From contig NC_014550.1 in the NCBI RefSeq assembly GCF_000197735.1, positions 1,860,001-1,924,000 of the forward strand: 64,000 bases of DNA. Reading direction: 5' to 3'. Positions 35,013 through 44,465 of the stretch are shown here, piece after piece (position 1 is the stretch's first letter; each line of letters opens with the position of its first letter). The DNA is from Glutamicibacter arilaitensis Re117 (GTDB taxonomy: Bacteria > Actinomycetota > Actinomycetes > Actinomycetales > Micrococcaceae). The position numbers and the translations under genes are program-made. The notes beneath the pieces are model-generated. The model was not told where the DNA came from. It did not search any database and was given only the letters and a program-made list of their open reading frames with translations.

Positions 35013-36683
35013 ATGACGACGACTAACGAATACCAGGCATCGACCGCTACCGGTCGCATCGCCAACTTCGTGGATTCCCGCGTCGGCGCTTCGGGCATGG
35101 TCAAGGAATTCGGTCGCAAGATCTTCCCTGACCACTGGTCGTTCATGTTCGGCGAAGTGGCAATGTACACCTTCGTACTGCTGCTGCTCTCGGGCACCTT
35201 CCTGACCTTCTTCTTCGATCCGTCGATGGCTCACGTCATCTACAACGGCTCGTACGTACCGATGAAGGGTATCGGCATGTCGACGGCTATGGCCTCGACC
35301 ATGGATATCTCTTTCGACGTACGCGGCGGCCTGTTCATGCGACAGGTACACCACTGGTCGGCACTGCTGTTCGTTGCTTCCCTGTCCGTGCACATGCTGC
35401 GCGTATTCTTCACCGGCGCATTCCGTCGCCCACGTGAACTGAACTGGGTTGTCGGCGGCGTGCTGCTGATCATGGGTCTTGCTGCTGGCTTCACCGGCTA
35501 CTCCCTGCCAGATGATCTGCTTTCCGGTAACGGTCTGCGCATTATCGATGGCGTCATGAAGGCACTGCCTATCGTTGGCACCTACCTGTCGATGTTCTTC
35601 TTCGGCGGCGAGTTCCCTGGCGATGCCGTGATTCCGCGACTGTACTCGTTGCACATCATGATTGTTCCTGCGGTCATCATCTTGCTGATCGTTGTGCACC
35701 TGTTCATGGTCGTGACCCACAAGCACACCCAGTACCCTGGCCCAGGCCGCACCAACGACAACGTTGTTGGCTTCCCTGTTGGTCCGGTATACGCAGCTAA
35801 GGCCGGTGGATTCTTCTTCATCGTCTTCGGCATCGTGGCATTCATCGCTGGCGTGTTCCAGATCAACCCGGTATGGAACTACGGTCCATACGACCCATCC
35901 CCTGTTTCGGCTGGTACCCAGCCGGACTGGTACATCGGTTTCGTTGACGGCGCTCTGCGCTTGATGCCTGGTTACCTGGGCAACTTCAGCTTCGAGTGGA
36001 TCATTCCGTTCCCATGGGGCGACAACACCCTGGTGATGTCGGTTCTGCTGCCAGCTCTGGTTCCTGCAGGCGCACTGTTCGCAGTGATGTTCGCGTGGCC
36101 ATGGATCGAACGTTGGATCACCAAGGACAACCGCGAGCACCACTTGCTCGATCGTCCACGCAACGCTCCATTCCGTACCGCGGTTGGCGCTGCCGGCGTA
36201 GTCTTCTACTGCGTCATGTGGGCTGCGGCATCCTCCGACTTGATCGCGACCCACTTCCATGTGTCGCTGAACGACGTCACCTACTGGCTGCGTACGCTGT
36301 TCTTCCTGGGCCCAATCTTCGCTTTCTGGTTGACCCGCCGTATCTGCCTGTCGCTGCAGCGCAAGGATCGCGAGATCGTCTTGCACGGCCGCGAAGCCGG
36401 CATCATCCAGATGTCCCCTGAGGGTGGCTTCTCGGAGAAGCACGAGGAAGTTGACGTTTACAAGCGTTACCTGCTGACCAACTACGTTGATCGCCAGTAC
36501 ATTCCGGCTCAGCCTGATGCCGCAGGACACGTCTCCGGTTCGGAGAAGCGTCGTGCAGCAATCTCGAAGTTCTTCTTCGAAGATCGTGTTGCCCCAGTTA
36601 CCCCATCGGAGCTGGAAGCTGCTCACGCAGCCCACGGCCACCATGAGGTCGAGGGTGACAAGCAGGACGCAGTTCAGAAGTAA
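35013..36683 (+). CDS. qcrB: Cytochrome b subunit QcrB
   Basis: 556-residue cytochrome b of the menaquinol:cytochrome c reductase. Paired histidines for the two b haems are in VHHWSALLFVASLSVHMLR-type helices and LHIMIVPAVIILLIVVHLF; the quinol site PDW-type motif appears as QPDWYIGF (actinobacterial form of PEWY region). The C-terminal 120-residue soluble extension is typical of actinobacteria. QcrB is the target of telacebec-type inhibitors in mycobacteria. A strong terminator follows. Confidence 0.96.
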   Translation: MTTTNEYQASTATGRIANFVDSRVGASGMVKEFGRKIFPDHWSFMFGEVAMYTFVLLLLSGTFLTFFFDPSMAHVIYNGSYVPMKGIGMSTAMASTMDISFDVRGGLFMRQVHHWSALLFVASLSVHMLRVFFTGAFRRPRELNWVVGGVLLIMGLAAGFTGYSLPDDLLSGNGLRIIDGVMKALPIVGTYLSMFFFGGEFPGDAVIPRLYSLHIMIVPAVIILLIVVHLFMVVTHKHTQYPGPGRTNDNVVGFPVGPVYAAKAGGFFFIVFGIVAFIAGVFQINPVWNYGPYDPSPVSAGTQPDWYIGFVDGALRLMPGYLGNFSFEWIIPFPWGDNTLVMSVLLPALVPAGALFAVMFAWPWIERWITKDNREHHLLDRPRNAPFRTAVGAAGVVFYCVMWAAASSDLIATHFHVSLNDVTYWLRTLFFLGPIFAFWLTRRICLSLQRKDREIVLHGREAGIIQMSPEGGFSEKHEEVDVYKRYLLTNYVDRQYIPAQPDAAGHVSGSEKRRAAISKFFFEDRVAPVTPSELEAAHAAHGHHEVEGDKQDAVQK

Positions 36684-36704
36684 TCTCGACTCGCGTTAGT
36701 CACA

Positions 36705-36740
36705 AAAGGAGGGACACACCGCAAGGTGTGTCCCTCCTTT
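36705..36740 (+). terminator. Terminator of the ctaE-qcrCAB operon
   Basis: Sixteen-base perfect arms (AAAGGAGGGACACACC and complement) around a GCAA tetraloop, ending in CTTT, 22 bases past qcrB. Confidence 0.93.
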
Positions 36741-37124
36741 CGTGTATCCATCCACTGTTAGGCCTTACAAGCTCCGTTGGAAGCCCTTCAGTGGCGTAGC
36801 TGAACTCGTGCTCGTCGATAGCCAATCCATCGCCTTAGATCAGGTTCCAGCGCCGCATCGTCTTTACAGGCCGGTTCCACGCACCGCTGCACCCCCCTTG
36901 TCATTGCTCGAAAGCCAACCAGCGTCCCTGCACATATCGGGCCAAGGCGTTTCCAACCCTGCAACGAGGGCCGCACATGAACTTGGTTTCTGTCCAGGCG
37001 CTGGCTCCAGCGCTTCAGGCCAGGCGGCCCACTATGCACGCGTTGCTTGCTGGACGCTTCTACTCGCGGCATAAACGCAGAGGGAGCCAGTAGCGCGCTG
37101 TTGCGCACCTAGCGTTGCCGGATC

Positions 37125-37220
37125 AGCAACCCTCGGTAATGGAATCACCTGTTTGCGTGGCGGCTCACCAGAGTAGGCCAGAGTCATTTATGAACGCGCG
37201 GTCAAAGCCCGAGGGTTGCT
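37125..37220. repeat. 12-base inverted repeat, 72-base spacer
   Basis: AGCAACCCTCGG at 37125-37136 and CCGAGGGTTGCT at 37209-37220 are perfect complements. They could close a large RNA stem or mark the ends of a small decayed element. Confidence 0.5.
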
Positions 37221-37280
37221 AGAGTTAGGCGGGCTGAAACTGCAACCAGTGAAGAGCGCCAAACTCGAGGCGATCAGGGC

Positions 37281-37306
37281 GCTGGGAGACATAGCTGGGA
37301 GACATA
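37281..37306 (+). repeat. Tandem duplication of a 13-base unit
   Basis: GCTGGGAGACATA occurs twice without gap. It looks like a simple slippage duplication. Confidence 0.7.
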
Positions 37307-37399
37307 GCAGGGCAAGTGGCTTCGATGGCTAAGACAGCTCACTCCCCTGTTCTCCACCCATCAGGATCGCTTGTGGAGCGCTCTGAGGAATGCGCTGGC

Positions 37400-38182
37400 C
37401 TAGAATGTGTCGGTGTACCGCGGTGTGCGCGTACCCACACGCTGCAGTGGCACGAAGAGCTTGTAACGGTCTGAACGGTAGAGCGACACCGAGTAGTCGG
37501 CGAGACGGTCGCCAATGTAGGCGTACCGAGTGATCTGTAGCAGCGGGAAGCCCGGTTCGACTCCCAAGAGCACCGCCTGTTTTTTGCTGGCTGCCGTGCT
37601 TTCCACTTGGTCCTCGCCCCACTCGAGCAAGATGCCATAGCGTTCGTGCAGCGCCTGGTAGAGCTTTGAGGGCGGTTCGCCATCCACGAAGCCTGGCACG
37701 AGGTCCGCTGGCATGTAGTTCTCATCCAAGCTCATCGGAGTGCCATCGGCCAGCAGCAGTCGCTTGAACTGGACCACGGGAGTGCCCTCGTCAAGCATCA
37801 GCTGCGAAGCCAGACTCGCCCCTGCCTTGATCTCCGCAAATTCCAGCACGTGGGCATCGGGAACCATGCCACGGCGCATCATGTCTTCAGAGTAGGAATG
37901 CAGGCGAACGCGCAGATCCAGTTTCTCGGGCACGACGAAAGTGCCGATACCCACTACGCGCTTGAGCACCTGTTCATCGACCAGGGCGTCGATGGCCTGG
38001 CGGATGGTCTTGCGCGCTACCGAGAAGTGTTCGGCCAGCACGCGTTCTGGTGGAAGCTTGTAGCCCGGTTTGCACGCTTCGCGTGCGTGGGTTTTCAAGA
38101 TCTCCCGGATCTGGCGGTATTTGCTTTGCTTGCTTGTGGGATCAAGGTGCGCCTGGACATCTGGCTGCGGTGCGTGGCGCAT
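37400..38182 (-). CDS. GntR-family regulator, HutC/UTRA type
   Basis: 260-residue regulator. The winged helix is at residues about 20-85 (YRQIREILKTHAREA, KLPPERVLAEHFSVARKTIR, the wing GIGTFVVP), followed by a UTRA effector domain (HSYSEDMMRRGMVPDAHVLEF, GTPVVQFKRLLLADGTPMSL, ITRYAYIGDRLADYSVSLYR). It resembles DasR/NagR-type sugar-phosphate sensors in layout; the ligand is unknown. ATG 38182 has GAGGAG 7 bases upstream. It has no companion gene and sits between the two convergent respiratory operons, so its target is not evident. Confidence 0.9.
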   Translation of the reverse strand: MRHAPQPDVQAHLDPTSKQSKYRQIREILKTHAREACKPGYKLPPERVLAEHFSVARKTIRQAIDALVDEQVLKRVVGIGTFVVPEKLDLRVRLHSYSEDMMRRGMVPDAHVLEFAEIKAGASLASQLMLDEGTPVVQFKRLLLADGTPMSLDENYMPADLVPGFVDGEPPSKLYQALHERYGILLEWGEDQVESTAASKKQAVLLGVEPGFPLLQITRYAYIGDRLADYSVSLYRSDRYKLFVPLQRVGTRTPRYTDTF

Positions 38183-38250
38183 GGTGCTTCTCCTCGAGCT
38201 AAGTTTCTTCACGGTTCGCCGTTGCAGAAAAACCGTTGTTAAAAGACTAA

Positions 38251-38282
38251 CGGGGTGGCAAGCAAAATTGCTTGCCACCCCG
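38251..38282 (-). terminator. Terminator of the ctaC-ctaD-ctaF operon
   Basis: Fifteen-base perfect arms around two A bases, 13 bases past the ctaF stop on the minus strand and upstream of the GntR gene. Confidence 0.88.
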
Positions 38283-38295
38283 TCAGGGTTACTGC

Positions 38296-38697
38296 TTAGT
38301 GAGCGTGATCGCCACGGCTGTATTCGTAAACCCAGCCGGTAACGCCAACGACTGCCAGTCCGGCGCCGATGAAGAAGACCCACCAGCCAACAGCCAGGCC
38401 AAGGAAGCCAATTGCTGCAGCCGAAGCCAGGACCAATGGCCACCAGCTCCATGGGGAGAACATTCCGATATCACCGGCGTTCTCGTGGATTTCGCCATCC
38501 ACGCGGTCTTCTGGACGATTGCCAACGCGCTTGGCGGTGAACAGCAGGTAGCCGCCAACCATGAGGCACAGGCCAACCAGCATCAGCAGGGCTAGGAAGC
38601 CGACCCATTCGTTCCAGTTGGTCATGTAACCGTAAACGATGGCTACAGGAGTGAAGAAGAAAACTCCACCCAGGAAAATCCAGGATTCAACCTTCAT
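38296..38697 (-). CDS. ctaF: Cytochrome c oxidase subunit IV (CtaF)
   Basis: 133-residue actinobacterial subunit IV. It has four membrane helices (IFLGGVFFFTPVAIVYGYM, WVGFLALLMLVGLCLMVGGYLLF, WWPLVLASAAAIGFLGLAVGWWV, FIGAGLAVVGVTGWVYEYSRG) and the usual soluble loop with RPEDRVDGEIHENAGDIG between helices 2 and 3. It is a small actinobacteria-specific subunit needed for supercomplex structure. It starts 2 bases after ctaD, at the end of the operon. Confidence 0.93.
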   Translation of the reverse strand: MKVESWIFLGGVFFFTPVAIVYGYMTNWNEWVGFLALLMLVGLCLMVGGYLLFTAKRVGNRPEDRVDGEIHENAGDIGMFSPWSWWPLVLASAAAIGFLGLAVGWWVFFIGAGLAVVGVTGWVYEYSRGDHAH

Positions 38698-38699
38698 CG

Positions 38700-40418
38700 T
38701 TACACGTCCTTCTGATCAGCTGGTCCGAAGATCTTCGCAACAGGTGCTTCCGGAGTAATACGTCCGGTCAGCTCCGGGTGGTGCAGGTCCAGAGCTGGAC
38801 GCTCCGAACGGATGCGAGGAATCGAGTGGAAGTTGTGACGTGGTGGAGGGCAAGAGGTTGCCCACTCCAGCGAAGCGCCGAAGCCCCATGGATCGTCAAC
38901 TTCAACCTTCTTGCCGTTACGGTGGGTAACCCACACGTTCCAGAAGAATGGAATCATCGATGCACCCAGGATGAATGCGAACACGGTCGAAACCTGGTTC
39001 ATGGTGGTGAACCCGTCTTCTGGCATGTAGTCAGCGTAACGACGTGGCATACCCATGACGCCCAACCAGTGCTGGATCAAGAAGGTGCCGTGGAAGCCGA
39101 TGAACAGCAACCAGAAGTGGATCTTGCCAAGGCGCTCGTTGAGCATCTTGCCAGTCCACTTTGGCCACCAGAAGTAGAAGCCAGCGAACATTGCGAATAC
39201 CACGGTGCCGAAGACTACGTAGTGGAAGTGAGCAACCACGAAGTAGGTATCCGAAACGTGGAAGTCCATGACAGGAGCCGACAGGATAATACCGGTCAGG
39301 CCACCGAACAGGAAGGTGATCATGAAGCCCATGCTCCAGAGCATTGGGGTTTCAAAGGTGATCGAGCCGCGCCATAGGGTACCGATCCAGTTGAAGAACT
39401 TCACACCGGTTGGAACTGCGATCAGCATGGTCATGAAGCCGAAGAACGGCAGCATTACCGAGCCGGTGACGTACATGTGGTGTGCCCACACGGATACCGA
39501 CAGTGCAGCAATCGAGATGGTTGCGAAGACCAGGCCCTTGTAGCCGAAGATCGGCTTGCGGGCGAACACTGGGAAGATCTCAGAGACGATGCCGAAGAAC
39601 GGCAGCGCAATGATGTAAACCTCTGGGTGGCCGAAGAACCAGAACAGGTGCTGCCACAGTACGGCGCCGCCGTTATCAGGATCGAAGATGTGAGCACCGA
39701 AGCGGCGGTCGGCACCCAAAGCAAACAGCGCAGCTGCCAGCGGTGGGAATGCCATCAGGATCAGCAACGAGGTGATCAGGGTGTTCCACGAGAAGATCGA
39801 CATGCGCCACATGGTCATACCAGGGGCACGCAGGCAGATGATCGTGGTGATGAAGTTGACGGCGCCAAGAATGGTACCAAAGCCCGACAGTGCAAGGCCG
39901 AAGACCCAGAGGTCTCCACCGATGCCTGGCGAGAAGGTGGTGTTCGACAGCGGAGCGTAAGCGAACCAACCGAAGCTAGCTGCACCCTGAGGGGTCAGGT
40001 AGCCGGCCAGAGCGATGATCGAACCCAGCGAGAAGAACCAGAAAGCCAAGGCGTTAAGACGTGGGAAGGCCACATCCGGGGAACCAATCTGCAGAGGCAT
40101 CATGACGTTGGCGAAACCTGCGAACAGCGGGGTCGCGAACATCAGGAGCATGACAGTGCCGTGCATGGTGAACAGCTGGTTGTACTGTTCCTTGGTCTGC
40201 AGGATCTGCATACCTGGTTCGAACAACTCTGCACGAATCAGCAGCGCCATAACGCCACCGACGCAGAACAGGATGAACGAGCTGATCAGGTACATGTACC
40301 CGATCTTCTTGTGGTCGGTCGAAGTGATGTAGTCGACGAACAGACGACCCTTGGACTTCGGCACTACGGCTGGGGCAATCGACTTTGCGTCGTCAGTTGC
40401 ATATTCAAACGTTGTCAT
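38700..40418 (-). CDS. ctaD: Cytochrome c oxidase subunit I (CtaD)
   Basis: 572-residue haem-copper subunit with twelve membrane helices. The low-spin haem His is in the MHGTVML helix; the CuB ligands and cross-linked Tyr are in [15 protein letters not shown], the His pair in [10 protein letters not shown], and the haem a3 and a ligands in [13 protein letters not shown]. These identify an A-type oxidase with the K and D channels. The neighbours ctaC and ctaF are separated by two bases on each side, so the three are one transcript. Confidence 0.97.
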   Translation of the reverse strand: MTTFEYATDDAKSIAPAVVPKSKGRLFVDYITSTDHKKIGYMYLISSFILFCVGGVMALLIRAELFEPGMQILQTKEQYNQLFTMHGTVMLLMFATPLFAGFANVMMPLQIGSPDVAFPRLNALAFWFFSLGSIIALAGYLTPQGAASFGWFAYAPLSNTTFSPGIGGDLWVFGLALSGFGTILGAVNFITTIICLRAPGMTMWRMSIFSWNTLITSLLILMAFPPLAAALFALGADRRFGAHIFDPDNGGAVLWQHLFWFFGHPEVYIIALPFFGIVSEIFPVFARKPIFGYKGLVFATISIAALSVSVWAHHMYVTGSVMLPFFGFMTMLIAVPTGVKFFNWIGTLWRGSITFETPMLWSMGFMITFLFGGLTGIILSAPVMDFHVSDTYFVVAHFHYVVFGTVVFAMFAGFYFWWPKWTGKMLNERLGKIHFWLLFIGFHGTFLIQHWLGVMGMPRRYADYMPEDGFTTMNQVSTVFAFILGASMIPFFWNVWVTHRNGKKVEVDDPWGFGASLEWATSCPPPRHNFHSIPRIRSERPALDLHHPELTGRITPEAPVAKIFGPADQKDV

Positions 40419-40420
40419 GA

Positions 40421-41302
40421 TTACTCTCCTTCCCCGTGCTCTACTACTACTCCGTTGACGACGTCAGGCTGACGATCGTACTCTTCACCCAGATGTCCAT
40501 CTTCCATCTTGGCCAGCTGAGCCTTGAATTCAGACTCATTGACAACCTCGACGTTGAAGAGCATCTCCGAGTGGTACTCGCCGCAAAGCTCGGCGCACTT
40601 ACCGTCGTAGCTACCCTCAACCTGTGGAGTCAGGTAGATGTAGTTGGTCTTGCCCGGGATCATGTCCAGCTTCTGCAAGAAGGCTGGAACCCAGAAGGAG
40701 TGAATGACGTCGCGGCTATTGAGCTTCAGGGTGACCGACTTGCCAGCTGGCAGGTACAAGGTTGGCAGTTCTTCGCGAACGCCTTCCGAGCCATCGGTGT
40801 TCAAGTGAGCCTGTTCGCCCGCGTAGTACTTCTCAGTTCCCTGGTAGCTGTAGTTGAAGTCCCAAGACCACTGCTTGGCTCGGACGTCTACTACAACCTC
40901 AGAATCAACAGGGGTGTTGATCTGCTTTTCCAGGTTGTTGTTAAAGCTAAAGAAGACCAGAACAAGGACCAAAGGAATGGCCGTGTAGAAGATCTCCAAT
41001 GGCATGTTGTAGCTCAGCTGACGCGGGTAACCCGTATCGTTCTTGCGGCGGCGGTAGGCGATGACGCACCAAAGCATCAATCCCCAGGTCAATACGCCGA
41101 TGACGATAACAGCGATCCACGAGTTAACCCAGAAATCCTGGATTGCGCCCGTGTGGTTAGTGGTGTCACGCTCCACGTTTGGGAGCCAACCGCGTTTTGC
41201 CTCCGCTGAACATCCCGTCAGCAGCAATGCGCCAGTGCCGACTAAAGCCAGTACTTTGGCTTTAGCGGACCCACGACTGCCGGTTCGGTCTTGCGAACTC
41301 AC
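40421..41302 (-). CDS. ctaC: Cytochrome c oxidase subunit II (CtaC), lipoprotein
   Basis: 293-residue CuA subunit. The signal peptide ends in the lipobox LLTGC, and two membrane helices follow ([23 protein letters not shown] and [15 protein letters not shown]). The CuA site is complete: His in [20 protein letters not shown] and the downstream Met. GTG 41302 is chosen since GGAAGGG lies 6 bases before it and it gives a normal signal peptide; an in-frame ATG at 41344 with GAGGTG would add 14 residues. It is the first gene of ctaC-ctaD-ctaF. Confidence 0.94.
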   Translation of the reverse strand: MSSQDRTGSRGSAKAKVLALVGTGALLLTGCSAEAKRGWLPNVERDTTNHTGAIQDFWVNSWIAVIVIGVLTWGLMLWCVIAYRRRKNDTGYPRQLSYNMPLEIFYTAIPLVLVLVFFSFNNNLEKQINTPVDSEVVVDVRAKQWSWDFNYSYQGTEKYYAGEQAHLNTDGSEGVREELPTLYLPAGKSVTLKLNSRDVIHSFWVPAFLQKLDMIPGKTNYIYLTPQVEGSYDGKCAELCGEYHSEMLFNVEVVNESEFKAQLAKMEDGHLGEEYDRQPDVVNGVVVEHGEGE

Positions 41303-41453
41303 AGACGGCCCTTCCTCTTTGTTGGTGCAGAATGTGGTCTTCATAAGTCACCTCGTGTTTTAAACGAGTTGCACGGTGAGGTGGCTCACGAAGGGAAACA
41401 TAGTTTTACTACTTAATGTAGAGCTTACCCTCTTTGGGGTCAGAATGCCGAAA

Positions 41454-41503
41454 AACGCCGCTGTACTAACGAGAAATTTCTTCAACGTTTGAACAGCGGC
41501 GTT
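41454..41503 (-). terminator. Terminator after the Fe-S assembly gene
   Basis: Eleven-base arms AACGCCGCTGT and ACAGCGGCGTT with a 28-base loop, 14 bases past the stop codon of the erpA-like gene on the minus strand and ahead of ctaC. Confidence 0.65.
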
Positions 41504-41516
41504 AGTTCCCTGCGGC

Positions 41517-41891
41517 CTAGTGGAAGGAATCTCCACAGGCGCAGGATCCGGATGCGGCAGGGTTGTCGATGGTGAAGCCCTGCTTCGAGATGGTGTCCTC
41601 GAAATCGATCGAGGCACCTGCGAGGTAAGGGACGCTCATCTTGTCAACGATGACCTCAACGCCATCGAACTCGCGGACTGCGTCACCTTCGAGCATGCGC
41701 TCATCGAAGTAAAGCTGGTAAATCAGGCCCGAGCAGCCGCCTGGCTGTACGGCAATGCGCAGACGAAGATCATCGCGGCCTTCCTGTTCCAGAAGTGAGC
41801 GCACCTTCTCGGCTGCCACGTCGGAAATGTTTACCTCGTGGGTTGGCACCTCGGTTGGGTCGCCCTTGGTCTGTTCAACAGATGCAGTCAT
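41517..41891 (-). CDS. erpA: A-type iron-sulfur carrier (ErpA/HesB family)
   Basis: 124-residue HesB/IscA-type protein. It carries the three cluster-binding cysteines in the family pattern: PGGCSG and, at the C-terminus, GSCACGDSF. These proteins accept Fe-S clusters from a scaffold and hand them to targets; the Rieske protein QcrA in this window is one likely client. An N-terminal 18-residue polar tail precedes the fold. It lies just upstream of ctaC, on the same strand but behind its own terminator. Confidence 0.93.
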   Translation of the reverse strand: MTASVEQTKGDPTEVPTHEVNISDVAAEKVRSLLEQEGRDDLRLRIAVQPGGCSGLIYQLYFDERMLEGDAVREFDGVEVIVDKMSVPYLAGASIDFEDTISKQGFTIDNPAASGSCACGDSFH

Positions 41892-42025
41892 GATTTTCCT
41901 CCCATACTGCTCGATGCGGTACCATGTTCCAGCTTTGTTACTGGAACTGGTACCCCTGTTCTTGCTTCTATCCTACGTCGCGAAGCCTAGGATTTCTCCC
42001 CCTGCGTCACGTCGTATGACGCGGC

Positions 42026-43435
42026 TCATAGTCCTTCGGCGTTAATTCTGGCCAACAGCAACGCTTCAGCCTCAATGGCATGCTGGAAGTCACCTAAATG
42101 CAGCGACTCATTTGCCGAGTGCGCCCGGGAATCGGGATCCTCGACGCCGGTCACCAGAATCTGCGCCTTAGGGAAGACTTCGAGCAAATCACCGATGAAT
42201 GGAATCGATCCGCCTAGTCCCATGTTCACCGGAACAACACCCCAGGGTTGTTCCAATGCCCAACGTGCGGTGTCATTTGCCGAAGCGTCAAGGTCAGCCT
42301 TGTAGGCATTGCCTGCTTCGGTAGCTATGAACTCGACTTCGGCACCGCGAAGGTCAACATTCTTCACATGTGCCTCCAGCGCCTTCAACGCCTCGGCCGG
42401 GTTCTGCCCTGGTGCCAAGCGCATCGATACCTTGAAGCGGGTAGCCGGCAGCAAGGTGTTCGACGAGTGATCAACACCAGGGATATCCATGCCAATCACG
42501 CTGAGCGCTGGTTTATTCCACAAGCGGTCGGTGATCTTTCCGGTGCCTGCGAGTTTGAAGGAGTCCAGAACACCTGAATCCCGGCGGAATTCGGCTTCAT
42601 CAAAGTCAACTTCGGCCAAGTCATTGGCAACGAGGCCAGCAACGGCAACCGAGCCATCTTCGTTGTGGAAGCTGGAAATCAATTTGGCGGCCATGATTGG
42701 ACCATCAAGTACCGGCCCGCCGAACATGCCGGAGTGAACGGCGTGGTTCAGCGAACGAACGGTGATCTCTGCTGCACACATGCCGCGCAGCGAGCTGGTC
42801 AGGGCCGGGGTGCCTACGGACCAGTTGGACGAGTCGGCAACGATGATGACATCTGCGGCCAGCTTGTCCTGATGGGCCTCGAGGAAGTTGCGGAACGAAG
42901 GGGAACCCGCTTCTTCCTCCCCCTCGAAGAAGTAGGTGACACCGACTCCGAAGTCGCCAACCAGATCCAGCACGGCGCGCATTGCTGCGATATGAACCAT
43001 GATGCCGGCCTTATCGTCGGCAGCTCCACGGCCGTACAGCCGGTCCCCTACCTTCGTGGCTTCGAATACCGGGGTGTTCCAGTCGGCTTCATTGCCCGGA
43101 GGCTGCACATCGTGGTGCGCGTACAGCAAGACCGTTGGCTTGCCCGGTGCTGCCTTGCGCTGCGCAACGACAGCCGGTGCGCCCATGGCGCCGTTGTCTG
43201 CTGGTTCGCGCAGGATTTCCACGGTCTCCATGCCTGCGGACTTAGCCAATTCAGCTACGGTTGCAGCGGATTTCTCCAGGTTCTGCGGGTCGAAGGATTC
43301 CCAGGCAATGCTTGGGATTGCGACCAAAGCGGTGAGCTCCTCGAGGATCTTCTCGAAGTTTGTTTCGATGTGGCTTTTTAGCGCTGTGATATCGACACCG
43401 TTTGCAACTGCGTCGAAGGTAGTATTTTTGCTCAT
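42026..43435 (-). CDS. M20-family metallo-dipeptidase
   Basis: 469-residue M20 peptidase. The zinc ligands and catalytic residues are in YAHHDVQPPG, YGRGAADDKAG and FEGEEEAGSP, and the dimerisation domain with RLAPGQNPAEALKALEAHV follows. The size and these motifs fit the dipeptidase group (PepV/CndP-like) rather than the succinyl-diaminopimelate desuccinylase. It has no signal peptide, so it is cytoplasmic. On the minus strand TAGGCT (43447-43442) ends six bases before the ATG, so it may be leaderless. Confidence 0.9.
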   Translation of the reverse strand: MSKNTTFDAVANGVDITALKSHIETNFEKILEELTALVAIPSIAWESFDPQNLEKSAATVAELAKSAGMETVEILREPADNGAMGAPAVVAQRKAAPGKPTVLLYAHHDVQPPGNEADWNTPVFEATKVGDRLYGRGAADDKAGIMVHIAAMRAVLDLVGDFGVGVTYFFEGEEEAGSPSFRNFLEAHQDKLAADVIIVADSSNWSVGTPALTSSLRGMCAAEITVRSLNHAVHSGMFGGPVLDGPIMAAKLISSFHNEDGSVAVAGLVANDLAEVDFDEAEFRRDSGVLDSFKLAGTGKITDRLWNKPALSVIGMDIPGVDHSSNTLLPATRFKVSMRLAPGQNPAEALKALEAHVKNVDLRGAEVEFIATEAGNAYKADLDASANDTARWALEQPWGVVPVNMGLGGSIPFIGDLLEVFPKAQILVTGVEDPDSRAHSANESLHLGDFQHAIEAEALLLARINAEGL

Positions 43436-43504
43436 GTCTTCAGCCTAGCAATTCCTTGCGTATCGAATGTCACGCGGCTAACTTTTTCCGGCTAGAATAG
43501 AGGG

Positions 43505-44098
43505 GTGTTTGGACGTAAGAAGGATGAATCTAAATCCCCCGTAAATGTAGAGCCTGTTCAGCAGGCTCCGGAAACTACCGATGGCCGCAAGTCCGGTCCA
43601 ACGCCCAAGCGCAGTGCGCAGCAGGCGAACCGTCAGCGCCCGTTGGTTCCTACCGATCGCAAGGCTGCGAAGGAAGCCGAGCGTCAACAGCGTATTGAAG
43701 CGCAGAACCGTTTGCGCATAGCCAACGAAACTGGCGATGAACGTTACCTGATGCCACGTGATAAGGGCGAACAGAAGCGTTACACCCGTAGCTTCATTGA
43801 CTCCCGCTGGATGTTTGGCGAGTTCATGATGTTCATCATCTTGGCATTCCTGGTCATTTCATTGACCTTCCAGCGCAACCTGGAGATCCAGATGTTCGTG
43901 CAGGTTGCCCTGTGGGTTGTCATTGCATTGATCATCATTGAAGCAATCGTGACCACCATTATCTTGAAGAAGCGCCTGGTCGCTAAGTTCGGTCATATGG
44001 AAAAGGGCGTACGCATGTACGCAGCAATGCGCGGAATGCAGTTCCGCAAGTTGCGCCTTCCGAAGCCACAGGTCAAGCGCGGAGCGAATATCGACTAG
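43505..44098 (+). CDS. DUF3043 family membrane protein
   Basis: 197-residue protein of an actinobacterial family with a charged N-terminal half (residues 1-95, rich in Lys, Arg and Gln) and two membrane helices (FMMFIILAFLVISLTF and VALWVVIALIIIEAIVTTIIL). The conserved DERYLMPRDKGEQKRYTRSFIDSRW is split around residue 85 and marks the family. No function is known. The GTG start has no ribosome site; TAGAAT at 43493-43498 ends six bases before it, as for a leaderless gene. It is divergent from the M20 gene. Confidence 0.9.
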   Translation: MFGRKKDESKSPVNVEPVQQAPETTDGRKSGPTPKRSAQQANRQRPLVPTDRKAAKEAERQQRIEAQNRLRIANETGDERYLMPRDKGEQKRYTRSFIDSRWMFGEFMMFIILAFLVISLTFQRNLEIQMFVQVALWVVIALIIIEAIVTTIILKKRLVAKFGHMEKGVRMYAAMRGMQFRKLRLPKPQVKRGANID

Positions 44099-44115
44099 TT
44101 CCACCTAGGCTCTGA

Positions 44116-44149
44116 AAAGGGACAAGCTCACACCTGAGCTTGTCCCTTT
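44116..44149 (+). terminator. Terminator of the DUF3043 gene
   Basis: Fifteen-base perfect arms around CACC, followed by TTGATTTTAT. Confidence 0.93.
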
Positions 44150-44411
44150 CTTGATTTTATCCGTATGCAAAATACAAAACTTAACTCTTGTATTTAAGGT
44201 TACAAATCTTTTGTTCTTCAGGCGGGTGCTCCTGCTCCGGACGAGAATTCTACGACCGCGGATCCCGTACTTTGGTCTTGTGGAGCTACTTACAAAGTCT
44301 GGACTTGCCATCACTTCCTAAAAACTCCTGCGCCACTACCCCACCGGCTTATCTTGTTCAGACTGCAGCGCGAGTGAGGAGGCTGAACCGCTCACGAGCC
44401 AAGCGCTTAAA
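44150..44411. other. AT-rich gap between convergent genes, no feature seen
   Basis: About 260 bases between the terminators of DUF3043 and pyrD. One weak 7-base dyad (AATACAA 44171-44177, TTGTATT 44188-44194) is present. The longest frame (44188-44433) looks like noise. No tRNA fold was found on either strand. Confidence 0.5.
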
Positions 44412-44452
44412 TAGATCTGGCCCCGAGCACTAGGTACTCGGGGCCAGATCTA
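44412..44452 (-). terminator. Terminator of pyrD
   Basis: Sixteen-base perfect arms (TAGATCTGGCCCCGAG and complement) around a 9-base loop, 13 bases past the pyrD stop. Confidence 0.9.
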
Positions 44453-44465
44453 AAGGCATTGCTTC

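Larger units (their letters stand above)
36741..37399. other. 0.65-kb anonymous region between convergent genes
   Basis: No frame here looks coding; the longest ones (106 and 110 codons on opposite strands) overlap each other, are Arg/Ser/Ala-rich and resemble nothing I know. It contains a 9-base hairpin (36996-37015), a 12-base inverted repeat AGCAACCCTCGG / CCGAGGGTTGCT (37125-37136 and 37209-37220), and a tandem 13-base direct repeat (37281-37306). Since both flanking genes end here, promoters are not expected. A decayed gene or an RNA gene are both possible. Confidence 0.5.

Noticed and set aside
35007..36644. 545-codon open frame antisense to qcrB
   Set aside because: Shadow frame; Gln/Asp/His-rich product without any motif, opposite a complete cytochrome b.
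36742..37108. Two overlapping frames of 110 and 106 codons in the qcrB-gntR gap
   Set aside because: They overlap on opposite strands, lack ribosome sites and resemble no family; treated as non-coding.
37545..37570. tRNA T-loop-like GGTTCGACTCCC
   Set aside because: It lies inside the GntR regulator gene in frame; no acceptor or anticodon stem could be drawn around it.
39477..40472. 331-codon frame antisense to ctaD
   Set aside because: Antisense shadow of the oxidase subunit I gene; highly charged and without recognisable domains.
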